Below are positions 1 to 8,599 of a DNA stretch of 64,000 nt, piece after piece. The stretch covers positions 1 through 64,000 of the forward strand of contig NZ_LMPF01000004.1 of assembly GCF_001424345.1 (NCBI RefSeq). The letters are read 5' to 3'. Made by a program: the position numbers and the translations under genes. Under the pieces are notes generated by a model, which saw nothing but the letters and a program-made list of their open reading frames with translations, made no database searches and was not told the DNA's origin. How positions within the stretch are numbered: the first letter of the stretch is position 1; each line of letters begins with the position of its first letter. The DNA is from Burkholderia sp. Leaf177 (GTDB lineage Bacteria; Pseudomonadota; Gammaproteobacteria; Burkholderiales; Burkholderiaceae).

Positions 1-24
1 GTGAAAGTAGGTAATCGTCAGGCT
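1..24 (+). rRNA. rrf: 5S ribosomal RNA, 3' end only
   Basis: The first two dozen bases match the 3' end of a beta-proteobacterial 5S rRNA as I recall it: the GTGAAAGTAGG segment followed by ATCGTCAGGC, which would pair with the 5' GCCTGATGAC of the same molecule. The rest of the gene, and presumably a 16S-23S-5S operon, lies before the window. The exact 3' end (base 23 or 24) cannot be fixed from sequence alone. A strong terminator follows at once. Confidence 0.85.
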
Positions 25-57
25 CCCCCATTCCTCTGCATTCCATCGCAGTCGCTC

Positions 58-86
58 AAAACCCCACCCGAAAAGTGGGGTTTTTT
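58..86 (+). terminator. rrn operon rho-independent terminator
   Basis: A perfect 10-bp stem, AAAACCCCAC pairing with GTGGGGTTTT around a 7-nt loop, ends in a run of T. It sits about 34 nt after the 5S rRNA and would end the rRNA operon. Confidence 0.9.
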
Positions 87-188
87 GCGTTTACGGGTCC
101 AAATTATCGAACAGACTGCCTACCTCGATCTTTAGAAGAAGGGGTGTGTGTGACACCAACCCTTGCATTGGCTTGAAACCGGCTGACA

Positions 189-1382
189 TCAGCGAGCTGC
201 TAAAAACCTATCAGCAAGTTTCACGAAGTAAGTCGAACCAACCGATAACAACTCATCGTTGAAATCGTAGCTTGCGTTGTGAAGCATGCACGGACCCGCG
301 CCGTGTCCCGACTCCCGGTGCTCTCCTTCACCGTTGCCCAAAAAAGCGTAGCAACCAGGCTTTGCAAGCAGCATGAACGAGAAATCTTCGGCGCCCATCG
401 TGGGTTCCACTGATGCATTCACGTTCTGCGCACCCACAACATCCTCCATTACCGAAACTGCGAATCGCGCCTGTTCAGGGTCATTGATCGTAGGCGGGTA
501 ATTTCGATAAAACTCGAGCACGCCTTCGCACTCGTACGCCTGTGCTGTAGATTCAACGATCGTCTTCATACGCCGTTCTATCAGATCCAGCGTTTCGACA
601 GTAAATGTTCTTACCGTGCCGCCAAGCCACGCATCGTCGGGGACAACATTGACCGCGTCACCCGCATGAATTTGCGTGATCGACAAAACGGCGGTATCGA
701 TAGGCTTCTTGCTCCGCGTGATGATTCCCTGCAGTCCGTTGGCAATTTGCATCGCGGCGAAAATCGGATCGTGGCCGTTGTGCGGTAACGCTGCGTGCGA
801 TCCAATCCCTTTGACGGTGACGCGAAACTCATTGCTCGACGCCATCAACGGGCCTTCTGTCACGCCGAACGTACCTGCATTCATGCCCGGCCAGTTGTGA
901 ACGCCGAACACGGCATCGACGGGAAACTGTTCAAACAAACCGTCCTTGATCATTGCTTTAGCGCCAGCGCCGCCTTCTTCCGCAGGCTGGAAAATGAAAA
1001 CGATGGTGCCATCGAATTTGCCATGCTTAGCCAGATGTTTGGCGGCGCCGAGTAGCATTGCCGTATGGCCATCGTGACCGCAAGCATGCATGCGTCCAGC
1101 GTTCTGCGATTTATGGCCGAATGTGTTCAGTTCCGTGATTGGCAAGGCATCCATGTCGGCGCGCAGGCCAATACTTCTCGAACTGGAGCCGCGCTTCAAT
1201 ACGCCGACAACGCCGGTCTTTCCCATTCCACGATAAACCTCCAGCCCCCATCGCTCGAGATTTTCTGCGACCAGTTTTGCGGTACCCACTTCTTCGTAAC
1301 GTAGTTCCGGGTTTGCGTGGATCGTTCGGCGCAAAGCTTTGATTTCTTCGTGTGATGCTTCGATTTCTGGAATCAGATTCAT
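189..1382 (-). CDS. M20 family metallo-amidohydrolase (hippurate hydrolase-like)
   Basis: This 397-aa cytosolic hydrolase belongs to the M20 aminoacylase/amidohydrolase family, which cleaves N-acyl amino acids such as hippurate. The metal-binding core is visible: RADMDALP at about residues 74-81, HACGHDGH at 99-106 and QPAEEGG at 132-138. A late GAEDFSF and a C-terminal HNASYDFND supply the remaining conserved acid and histidine. The frame stays open upstream to 1613, but the ATG at 1382 gives the usual family N-terminus and length. It is transcribed away from the molybdoenzyme at 1550. The substrate cannot be told from sequence. Confidence 0.85.
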   Translation of the reverse strand: MNLIPEIEASHEEIKALRRTIHANPELRYEEVGTAKLVAENLERWGLEVYRGMGKTGVVGVLKRGSSSRSIGLRADMDALPITELNTFGHKSQNAGRMHACGHDGHTAMLLGAAKHLAKHGKFDGTIVFIFQPAEEGGAGAKAMIKDGLFEQFPVDAVFGVHNWPGMNAGTFGVTEGPLMASSNEFRVTVKGIGSHAALPHNGHDPIFAAMQIANGLQGIITRSKKPIDTAVLSITQIHAGDAVNVVPDDAWLGGTVRTFTVETLDLIERRMKTIVESTAQAYECEGVLEFYRNYPPTINDPEQARFAVSVMEDVVGAQNVNASVEPTMGAEDFSFMLLAKPGCYAFLGNGEGEHRESGHGAGPCMLHNASYDFNDELLSVGSTYFVKLADRFLAAR

Positions 1383-1549
1383 GAAACAAGCCCCTGTCTG
1401 AACAATTAACGTTGCACGCGCTGTGATCCGCGTTAGTTGTTCCATTCTACGCCCGCGATTATTTATCGATGTTCGAGGCAGTGAGCTTCGGCCAACCGTA
1501 ATAAAATTGTCTCTTCTGGCGGATATCGCCAGCCTCCAACGGATCTTCC

Positions 1550-3631
1550 ATGAACGCTCCCGCCGAATTCGTCCGCGCCGTATGTCCGCACGATTGCCCC
1601 GACACGTGCGCAATGCGCGTCACGGTAAAGGACGGCCGCGCGATCAAGATTTCCGGCGACCCCGATCATCCGCCAACGCAAGGCGTGCTTTGCACGAAAG
1701 TGACGCGGTATGCAGAGCGCACGCATCACAAGGACCGGCTGCTTACGCCCTTGCGTCGCGTCGGCCGCAAAGGGGAAGGTCGTTTCGAAGCGATCGGCTG
1801 GGATGAAGCGCTGAAACTCGCTGCCGATCGGCTAGGCGAAATTGCCGCCCGCGCGCCCGAAGCGATCATGCCGTACAGCTATGCGGGCACGATGGGCCTT
1901 GTGCAAGGCGAAAGCATCGCGGCGCGTTTCTTCAATGCGCTGGGTGCGTCCCGGCTGGATCGGACGATCTGTGCGGCCGCCGGCGCCGCGGGTTTGCGTT
2001 ACACGTATGGCGGAAGTCTCGGCATGCATACCGAGTACTTCGAGGAAAGCGAGCTGATCCTGATCTGGGGATCGAATCCGATCGCATCGAATCTGCATTT
2101 CTGGACGCGCGCGCAGGAAGCCAAGCGGCGCGGGGCGCGGCTGATTGCAATCGATCCGTATCGATCGCTTACGGCAGAAAAGTGCCATCAGCACATTGCG
2201 CTGAAGCCCGGAACAGATGGCGCGCTCGCGCTCGGCATGATTAACGTGCTGATCGGCGATGGACTGCTTGATCGCGAGTACATCGCGGCGCATACCTTGG
2301 GTTTCGATCAACTGGAGGCTCGCGCGCGTGACTATCCGCCGTCACGTGTGGCCGAGATTTGCGGGATCGAAGCGCAAGTCGTGATCGATCTCGCCCGCGC
2401 GTTTGGCGCGACAAAGAAGGCATCCATACGTCTCAACTATGGCATGCAGCGCGTGCGCGGCGGCGGCAACGCGGTTCGTGCGATTGCCTGCTTGCCATCG
2501 CTGACCGGTGCGTGGCGAGAACGGTCGGGCGGCTTGTTGCTTTCATCGTCGAATTGGGCGCCCGTAGACGTCAACGCGCTAGAACGGCCCGACTTGCTGC
2601 CGGGCTGGCCATCGAAATTACCGCGCATCGTGAATATGAACGCTATCGGCGATGCGCTTCTGCATGCCGGCGACGCCACGTTCGGTCCGAAGATTGAAGC
2701 GATGATTGTCTACAACTCGAACCCGGTCGCCGTTGCACCGGATTCGGCGAAGGTCGCGGCGGGTTTCGCGCGTGAAGATCTGTTCACCATCGTGCTCGAG
2801 CATTTCCAGACCGATACCGCCGATTACGCGGACCTGATTTTCCCCGCGACCACGCAACTTGAACATCTCGATGCCCACAAGTCCTACGGCCACACGCATG
2901 TAATGGCGAACTTGCCGGCGATCGCGCCGGTGGGCGAGTCACGCGCGAACACGGAGATTTTCCGCGGCCTGGCGAAAGCGATGGGTCTGACACATCCCGC
3001 GTTGTTCGAAAGCGATGACGAGGTGGCATCGAAGGCATTCAAATGGAGCGATGCCGCGCTCGCAGGCGTGACGTGGGAAACGCTGAAAACAAGCGGATGG
3101 GCGCAACTCAAGCTTCCGGATGCGCCATTCGCGGAGGGCGGATTCCGCACGCCATCGGGGAAATGTGAGTTCTTCAGCGAGCGTCTCGAGCGCGCCGGAC
3201 TCGAACCGGTTCCCGACTATTTGCCGCCGTATGAATCGGCCGCACACGCACCGGAATTGGCTGCGCGATATCCGCTCGCGATGATCTCGCCGCCAGCCCG
3301 GAACTTCCTCAACAGCAGCTTCGTCAACGTCGAAAGTCTCCGTTCGACCGAAGGTGAGCCACATCTGGACATCCATCCAGCCGATGCCCACACCCGCCAG
3401 ATCACCAACGGCGAAATGGTGCGGATCTTCAACGATCGCGGATCGATGCAAGCGCGGGTTCGCATCACGGATCGGGCGCGCGAGGGCGTGGTGGTGGGTT
3501 TGTCGATCTGGTGGAAAAAGCTCGCGCCGGACGGCTGCAATGCGAATCAGGTTACGAGCCAGGCGCTGACCGACCTCGGCGGCTCTGCGACATTTTATGA
3601 CTGTCTCGTGGAGGTCGAGGCAGCCTGCTAG
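1550..3631 (+). CDS. Molybdopterin-dependent oxidoreductase with N-terminal [4Fe-4S] site
   Basis: This 693-aa protein is a catalytic subunit of the DMSO reductase/formate dehydrogenase superfamily (COG0243). The N-terminus carries a cysteine pattern for one [4Fe-4S] cluster: Cys12-x3-Cys16-x3-Cys20-x27-Cys48. It is followed by the bis-MGD binding domains (IWGSNPIASN, IDPY) and a C-terminal molydopterin-dinucleotide-binding domain with NDRGSMQARV. No Tat signal is seen, so it is probably cytoplasmic. No electron-transfer subunit, FdhD-type chaperone or membrane anchor lies next to it, so donor and acceptor are unknown. The ATG at 1550 is the natural start and leaves the iron-sulfur motif intact. 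Confidence 0.85.
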   Translation: MNAPAEFVRAVCPHDCPDTCAMRVTVKDGRAIKISGDPDHPPTQGVLCTKVTRYAERTHHKDRLLTPLRRVGRKGEGRFEAIGWDEALKLAADRLGEIAARAPEAIMPYSYAGTMGLVQGESIAARFFNALGASRLDRTICAAAGAAGLRYTYGGSLGMHTEYFEESELILIWGSNPIASNLHFWTRAQEAKRRGARLIAIDPYRSLTAEKCHQHIALKPGTDGALALGMINVLIGDGLLDREYIAAHTLGFDQLEARARDYPPSRVAEICGIEAQVVIDLARAFGATKKASIRLNYGMQRVRGGGNAVRAIACLPSLTGAWRERSGGLLLSSSNWAPVDVNALERPDLLPGWPSKLPRIVNMNAIGDALLHAGDATFGPKIEAMIVYNSNPVAVAPDSAKVAAGFAREDLFTIVLEHFQTDTADYADLIFPATTQLEHLDAHKSYGHTHVMANLPAIAPVGESRANTEIFRGLAKAMGLTHPALFESDDEVASKAFKWSDAALAGVTWETLKTSGWAQLKLPDAPFAEGGFRTPSGKCEFFSERLERAGLEPVPDYLPPYESAAHAPELAARYPLAMISPPARNFLNSSFVNVESLRSTEGEPHLDIHPADAHTRQITNGEMVRIFNDRGSMQARVRITDRAREGVVVGLSIWWKKLAPDGCNANQVTSQALTDLGGSATFYDCLVEVEAAC

Positions 3632-3787
3632 ATCGGGCGGAAAGTCAGGCGGGGAAAGGGAACGACACGTGCCGGACGGTTTGGAAGCTGGCGTCTAACC
3701 CGGTTGTCGGAAAGTGATCCAGCCGCTACGATGCGCAAGAGACAATTTTCGCACGACCATTCTAAAATCATACAAAGGAGACGCCGT

Positions 3788-5461
3788 ATGGAAAAAATCT
3801 GGCTGAAGTCCTATCCGGCAGGCGTGCCCGAGGAAATCGATCCAACCCGCTACAACTCGCTTTCCGATCTGCTTCGGGAGAGCTTTCGCGAAAACCGCAG
3901 CAAGCGCGCGTTTGTTTGCATGGGCAAGGCGATCACGTATGGCGAACTCGATACCCTTTCAACCCGGCTCGCTGCCTGGTTCCAGTCACGCGGTCTGAAG
4001 CCGGGCGCGCGCATCGCGATCATGATGCCGAACGTGCTGCAATATCCTGTCGCGATCGCGGCGATATTGCGCGCGGGGTATGTCGTGGTGAATGTGAATC
4101 CGCTTTACACGCCACGCGAACTCGAACACCAGCTGCGGGATTCCGGCGCACAAGCCATCGTCGTTCTCGAAAACTTCGCGCATACCGTGCAGGCGGTCGT
4201 GAAGAACACCGCGATTGAACATGTCGTGGTCGCCGCGATGGGCGACCTGATGGGCGTGAAGGGCATGATCGTCAACTTCGTCGTGCGTCGCGTGAAGAAA
4301 CTCGTGCCGACGTGGAATCTTCCCGGCCATGTGAGCTTCAACACCGCGCTTCGACAAGGCGCGAGCGAAACGCTCAAGCCGGTCAGTCAAGGACCGAACG
4401 ATATCGCGTTTCTGCAGTACACCGGCGGCACGACCGGCGTGGCGAAGGGTGCGATGTTGCTGCATCGGAACTTGATCGCGAACGTGTTGCAGTCGGAAGT
4501 CTGGCTCGAACCAGGGCGCAGGAACCGGCCTGATATCGATCAGTTCATCAGCGTCGTGGCGCTGCCGCTTTATCACATCTTCGCGCTGACCGTTTGCGGA
4601 TTCCTGACCATTCGAACGGGCGGCTTGGGCATCCTGATCCCGAATCCGCGCGATATCGCCGGCACGATCAAGGAGCTCAAAGGCTTTCCCATCAATACGT
4701 TCCCCGCTGTCAACACGCTCTACAACGCGTTGCTGAACAACCCGGAATTCGCGAAGCTCGACTTCTCCAAATTGATCGCGGCGAATGGCGGCGGCATGGC
4801 GGTGCAGGAAGCCGTGGCGAAACGCTGGTTCGAGATCACGGGCTCGCCGATTATCGAAGGGTATGGATTGTCCGAAACGTCCCCATGCGTGACGTGCAAT
4901 CCCGTGACCGCAACGGAATACACCGGTACGATTGGTTTGCCGTTTCCATCGACGGAAATTTCCATTCGCGACGACGACAATAACGAAGTGCCGCTCGGCC
5001 AGCCCGGCGAAGTCTGCATACGTGGACCGCAAGTGATGGCGGGCTACTGGAATCGTCCCGATGAAACCGCGAAGGTGATGACGCCCGACGGCTTCTTCAA
5101 ATCGGGCGATGTCGGCGTGATGGATGAACTCGGATACGTGAAGATCGTCGACCGGAAGAAGGACATGATTCTGGTGTCGGGTTTCAACGTGTATCCGAAC
5201 GAGATCGAAGATGTCGTGGCCAAGCTTCCTGGCGTTTTCGAAGTCGCCGCAGTGGGTGTGAAGGACGCGGCATCGGGTGAAGCGGTGAAACTATTCGTCG
5301 TGCGGCGGGACCCGCATCTGACCGAGGCCGATGTCATCGCCTACTGCAAGGAGCGGCTGACCGGCTACAAGCGGCCGCGCGTGATCGAATTCCGGACCGA
5401 GTTGCCAAAGAGCAATGTCGGCAAGATTTTGCGTCGGGAGTTGCGCGACGGCAACGCTTGA
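3788..5461 (+). CDS. fadD: Long-chain fatty acid--CoA ligase
   Basis: The 557-aa enzyme activates long-chain fatty acids to acyl-CoA via an acyl-adenylate, at the inner face of the membrane, feeding beta-oxidation. The adenylate-forming family motifs are in order: the P-loop YTGGTTGVAKGAM, the GYGLSETSP motif, and the FACS signature from DGFFKSGDVG to DRKKDMILVSGFNVYPNEIE. A C-terminal KSNVGKILRREL carries the catalytic lysine. Length matches E. coli FadD (561 aa). The ATG at 3788 is preceded by an AAGGAG ribosome site; the frame extends 28 codons upstream without support. It ends at its own terminator. Confidence 0.93.
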   Translation: MEKIWLKSYPAGVPEEIDPTRYNSLSDLLRESFRENRSKRAFVCMGKAITYGELDTLSTRLAAWFQSRGLKPGARIAIMMPNVLQYPVAIAAILRAGYVVVNVNPLYTPRELEHQLRDSGAQAIVVLENFAHTVQAVVKNTAIEHVVVAAMGDLMGVKGMIVNFVVRRVKKLVPTWNLPGHVSFNTALRQGASETLKPVSQGPNDIAFLQYTGGTTGVAKGAMLLHRNLIANVLQSEVWLEPGRRNRPDIDQFISVVALPLYHIFALTVCGFLTIRTGGLGILIPNPRDIAGTIKELKGFPINTFPAVNTLYNALLNNPEFAKLDFSKLIAANGGGMAVQEAVAKRWFEITGSPIIEGYGLSETSPCVTCNPVTATEYTGTIGLPFPSTEISIRDDDNNEVPLGQPGEVCIRGPQVMAGYWNRPDETAKVMTPDGFFKSGDVGVMDELGYVKIVDRKKDMILVSGFNVYPNEIEDVVAKLPGVFEVAAVGVKDAASGEAVKLFVVRRDPHLTEADVIAYCKERLTGYKRPRVIEFRTELPKSNVGKILRRELRDGNA

Positions 5462-5497
5462 GGCTTCCAGGCCTGCGAATACCGCGTATTAAGACGA

Positions 5498-5531
5498 AAC
5501 CTCTGCATCGAAAGACGCGGAGGTTTTTTTT
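5498..5531 (+). terminator. fadD rho-independent terminator
   Basis: AACCTCTGC pairs with GCGGAGGTT (one G-T wobble) around an 11-nt loop and is followed by a T-rich tract. It lies about 36 nt after the fadD stop. Confidence 0.8.
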
Positions 5532-5563
5532 CGTCCTCCGAAGACTGCGGAGAGAGTCGCCGA

Positions 5564-5591
5564 ATAAAAAAAGGCGCCCGAAGGCGCCTTT
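5564..5591 (-). terminator. Porin gene rho-independent terminator
   Basis: AAAGGCGCC and GGCGCCTTT form a perfect 9-bp stem around a 4-nt loop. Read on the minus strand it is followed by a T tract, so it ends transcription of the porin gene arriving from 6772. Confidence 0.85.
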
Positions 5592-5617
5592 CAAGACAAC
5601 TGTTTTATTACGACTTA

Positions 5618-6772
5618 TTAGAACTTGTGGCGGATACCGACGATAGCCGCAACTTGATTCGACGTCGTCGATGCCGACAGACCGTTGATTTGCGCAACTG
5701 CCTTGCCGACCGAGTCCGTGCCGCTTGCGTGCTGGTACACGCCATCGACGTAGACGTCCGTACGCTTCGACAGGAAGTAATCCGCGCCGATCACGCCTTG
5801 ATGGTACTTCGCGTCGTTCACGCCATAACCCTTCGTGTAGTCGTATGCAGCGCCCAGCAGGAATGCCGGCGTCAGCTGATACTTGAAGTTCACTTCGGCG
5901 TTGTGGAACTTGGCGCTGCCGTTCGTGACCTGGCCTGCGCCCGTCACGCCGGTTTGACCCAGATCCTTGAACTGCGTGTTGCTGTACGTTGCGCCGACAG
6001 TCGCCGGGCCGAACGTGTACGCGCCGCCTGCGGAGATGATCTGTTGCGTCTTCGCCGTTGCGTAGCCCGAATACACGCGCGAGCCGGTCATGTTCGACGT
6101 TGCAGCGTTCGACGTTGCGTTATTGCCGAAGAACGAGAAGTTCGGGTTCTTGACGTTCACGTAACCTGCGCCCAACGTCAACGGACCTTGCGTATAGCCA
6201 ATACCGCCCGACCAGATCTGGTTGCGGTTGAACTGACCAGCCACGCCGCCGAGGCTGTACAAACCGCCGAACGTGATACCGGCGTAGTTTGCGCTCGTGT
6301 ACTTGACTGCGTTGTTCACGCGGTTCGAGTTGTTCAAGTTGTCCAGGTCACCCGGGTGCGCGCCGTAGAACGTGCCCCACTGGCTGCCGACTTCATACGC
6401 GCCCGTGTAGTCCACAACGGAGTCGTACTGACGACCAAGGGTAACTGCACCGAACTGGTCCGACTTGATACCAACGTAAGCCTGACGGCCGAACTCGTCG
6501 CCACCTTGGTTAAGACGGCCGGTGTACGGGTTGAAGCCGTTTTCCAACACGAACAGTGCCTTCAGGCCGCCACCCAGATCTTCCGTGCCACGCAGGCCCC
6601 AACGGCTGCCTTGCAGGTTGCCGGAGCTGGTCGCATACAACTTTTGACCTGCCGAATTGTTGTTATAAACAAAACCGGCATCGATAATGCCGTACAGCGT
6701 CACGCTGCTCTGAGCATGCGCGGCACCAGCAAACGTACCCAACGCAGCCAGAGCGAGAAGCGACTTTTTCAT
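5618..6772 (-). CDS. General outer membrane porin (Gram-negative porin family)
   Basis: This 384-aa protein has a classic signal peptide of about 20 residues (MKKSLLALAALGTFAGAAHA), then QSSVTLYGIIDAGF, the typical first beta-strand of Burkholderiales trimeric porins. The body alternates Gly/Tyr/Asn-rich strands, the GSRWGLRGTEDLGGGLKA segment is typical of the family, and the chain ends in a C-terminal Phe (GIRHKF), the outer-membrane assembly signal. It should form a 16-stranded diffusion channel. The start has a GGAGAT ribosome site. The Burkholderiaceae carry many paralogues, so no gene symbol is given. It is monocistronic, with its own terminator. Confidence 0.93.
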   Translation of the reverse strand: MKKSLLALAALGTFAGAAHAQSSVTLYGIIDAGFVYNNNSAGQKLYATSSGNLQGSRWGLRGTEDLGGGLKALFVLENGFNPYTGRLNQGGDEFGRQAYVGIKSDQFGAVTLGRQYDSVVDYTGAYEVGSQWGTFYGAHPGDLDNLNNSNRVNNAVKYTSANYAGITFGGLYSLGGVAGQFNRNQIWSGGIGYTQGPLTLGAGYVNVKNPNFSFFGNNATSNAATSNMTGSRVYSGYATAKTQQIISAGGAYTFGPATVGATYSNTQFKDLGQTGVTGAGQVTNGSAKFHNAEVNFKYQLTPAFLLGAAYDYTKGYGVNDAKYHQGVIGADYFLSKRTDVYVDGVYQHASGTDSVGKAVAQINGLSASTTSNQVAAIVGIRHKF

Positions 6773-7083
6773 TGATGATCTCCAAAGGGTTGAAACTGTT
6801 TGGCGAGGTCACTGTTCTAGCGCCAGTGTGTTGACGTCCCCGCCGGGTACTTCAAAATTGAAGTTGAACGTAATGTAACAAAGAGCTTTTTAGCAACAAA
6901 GGAAAAGCCGCCCCTCCCTTTCCCTCGTGTGACGTTTACGCAACATGCGCTAAAATCAAGGCCTTACGGCGTTTTGCGACCCGTATTTGCCCTAGTTACG
7001 GCTTTCCAAGAGTACGTTTTTCGCAAGTTGATCGACTCCGTGCGGTCCCGAATCGCTCAGGAGATCGAAACAGGAGTTTTGAA
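6773..7083. other. Divergent intergenic region, porin/coq7
   Basis: This 311-nt gap holds the leaders of two divergent genes. An inverted repeat, ACTTCAA-AA-TTGAAGT, lies at 6849-6864, about 80 nt upstream of the porin start, and could be an operator or a leader hairpin. I could not identify a convincing promoter for either gene. The AGGAG before coq7 ends the region. No coding capacity is supported here. Confidence 0.5.
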
Positions 7084-7743
7084 ATGACACTCGATGAACT
7101 GATCTCTGAGTTCGATCGTGGACTCCGGTCGATGACCGGCGTTTCCCGGATGTCCCGTCCGGTTCCCGAGCCGCAAGCTGCATATGTCGATGCAACCGAT
7201 GCGATCGAGCATCCCGCGGAGACCGCTCTGACGGCGGAAGAGAAGGCGCATTCAGCAGGATTGATGCGTGTGAACCATGTCGGCGAGGTCTGCGCGCAGG
7301 CGCTGTATCAGGCGCAGAAACTGGCGACCAGCTCTACGTCGTTGAAGCGTGGCTTCGAGGACGCAGCACGCGAAGAAGAAGATCACCTTGCGTGGACGGC
7401 GCAGCGTCTGCGCGATCTCGATTCGAGGCCGAGCTTGCTCAACCCATTGTGGTACACGGGTTCGCTGGCGCTGGGTTTTCTCGCCGGGCGGTTTGGCGAT
7501 CGCGTGAGTCTCGGCTTCATGGCCGAAACCGAGCGGCAAGTCGAGAAGCACCTGGACAGCCACATGACGAGTTTGCCGGCCAGCGATTACGCATCGCGCG
7601 CTATCGTGGATCAAATGCGTGTCGATGAAGCCGCGCATGCCGTCGCCGCAACCGAAGCGGGTGGGATCGAATTGCCGTTCCCGGTGCGGGCGCTGATGCG
7701 CGCAACATCCAAAGTCATGACGCGCACGGCGTACTATATTTAA
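7084..7743 (+). CDS. coq7: 3-demethoxyubiquinol 3-hydroxylase (ubiquinone biosynthesis)
   Basis: The 219-aa membrane-associated di-iron monooxygenase carries out the last ring hydroxylation in aerobic ubiquinone synthesis. The ferritin-like four-helix ligands are visible: [43 protein letters not shown] and [10 protein letters not shown], giving the two ExxH-type pairs plus two single Glu ligands. The hydrophobic [18 protein letters not shown] segment fits membrane association. Start ATG follows AGGAGTTTTGAA. It is the Coq7/CAT5 type found in beta-proteobacteria. It stands alone and ends in a terminator. Confidence 0.93.
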   Translation: MTLDELISEFDRGLRSMTGVSRMSRPVPEPQAAYVDATDAIEHPAETALTAEEKAHSAGLMRVNHVGEVCAQALYQAQKLATSSTSLKRGFEDAAREEEDHLAWTAQRLRDLDSRPSLLNPLWYTGSLALGFLAGRFGDRVSLGFMAETERQVEKHLDSHMTSLPASDYASRAIVDQMRVDEAAHAVAATEAGGIELPFPVRALMRATSKVMTRTAYYI

Positions 7744-8018
7744 TCAACGTGTTTGCTTTATCGCCTTTCGACGTTTTGCTCGAAAGGCGTTTTCAACCTT
7801 CTGCTCCGATCTGCGCTCCATCTGGCCCGTAATTCCTAAGTTCAACGCTTTTGCGCATCGAAATTCCTCCCACTCTCCCGCATCAATTCACGTACTACCT
7901 TCACATTCATCACTACCTCATTCATTCATAACGGTTTTCGAGAATTCAGCCTACTGTAGCGGTCTGCGCTAAGTCATTGTTCTAGCAAACAAATTTAGTC
8001 AAAAAATGGCGGATCGTA
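7744..8018. other. Intergenic stretch before the dcw promoter
   Basis: After the coq7 terminator about 220 nt of pyrimidine-rich, gene-free DNA leads to the mra promoter. I see no open frame with a ribosome site and no strong repeat. Confidence 0.5.
7762..7793 (+). terminator. coq7 rho-independent terminator
   Basis: CGCCTTTCGA pairs perfectly with TCGAAAGGCG over 10 bp, followed by TTTT. It lies 18 nt after the coq7 stop. Confidence 0.85.
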
Positions 8019-8047
8019 TTGACCGGCGAAATCCGTTCCTCTACAGT
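8019..8047 (+). promoter_or_regulatory. Sigma70-type promoter of the dcw (mra) cluster
   Basis: TTGACC (8019-8024) and TACAGT (8042-8047) are separated by exactly 17 nt. The -10 box runs into the first MraZ repeat, which starts at 8046, so MraZ binding would cover the start site. This would be the main promoter of the cell division and wall cluster. Confidence 0.65.
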
Positions 8048-8085
8048 GGGAAATGGTGTGAGAAAGTGTATTTTTGTGTGAGTCA
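8046..8085 (+). promoter_or_regulatory. MraZ box: four 10-bp phased direct repeats
   Basis: GTGGG, GTGTG, GTGTA and GTGTG begin at 8046, 8056, 8066 and 8076, exactly 10 nt apart, each followed by A/T-rich bases. MraZ proteins are known to bind tandem GTGGG-like repeats with 10-bp phase upstream of mraZ, so this is very probably its autoregulatory operator. Only the first copy is a full GTGGG. Confidence 0.8.
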
Positions 8086-8154
8086 GCACGCACTTTCAGG
8101 CAATATTCCAACAAAGTTCGCTGCGCGCCACTGGGTGCCGAGAGGAGAGGGCGA

Positions 8155-8583
8155 GTGTTCCAAGGGGCTTCAGCGTTATCGCTCGATGCGAAAGGACGGA
8201 TGTCCGTCCCATCTCGCTATCGCGACGCGCTGCAAGGACAGGCAGAAGGCCGGGTCACGCTCACCAAGAGCCCGGATGGATGCCTGTTGCTCTTTCCTCG
8301 CCCGGAGTGGGAAATCTTCCGTTCGAAAATCGCTGCACTCCCCATGGACGCAATCTGGATTCGCCGCATCTATCTCGGCAATGCCATGGATGTCGAACTC
8401 GACAGCGCCGGGCGCGTGCTGGTTTCGCCGGAATTGCGGGCTGCGGCCACGCTCGCCAAAGAAGTGACGTTGCTTGGAATGGGTAATTACCTGGAAGTGT
8501 GGGACGCGGCGACTTACGCCGAGAAGGAAAAGGCAGCAATGGCGCAAGGTATGCCCGACGCGCTGAAGAATTTCACGTTTTGA
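8155..8583 (+). CDS. mraZ: Transcriptional regulator MraZ
   Basis: This 142-aa protein has two SpoVT/AbrB-like MraZ domains, each with the conserved DxKGR / DxAGR turn: [14 protein letters not shown] near the N-terminus and [14 protein letters not shown] in the second half. MraZ forms oligomeric rings that bind the repeats in its own promoter and represses the dcw operon. The GTG at 8155, preceded by AGGAGAGG, gives the conserved [14 protein letters not shown] start; the upstream open frame overlaps the operator and is rejected. It is the first gene of the cluster, 16 nt before rsmH. Confidence 0.93.
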   Translation: MFQGASALSLDAKGRMSVPSRYRDALQGQAEGRVTLTKSPDGCLLLFPRPEWEIFRSKIAALPMDAIWIRRIYLGNAMDVELDSAGRVLVSPELRAAATLAKEVTLLGMGNYLEVWDAATYAEKEKAAMAQGMPDALKNFTF

Positions 8584-8599
8584 CGCAGAGCTAAAGAAC

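Noticed and set aside
5627..6775. A 382-codon plus-strand frame antisense to the porin
   Set aside because: Val/Arg/Cys-rich shadow with the same extent as the porin gene, which has a signal peptide and C-terminal Phe.
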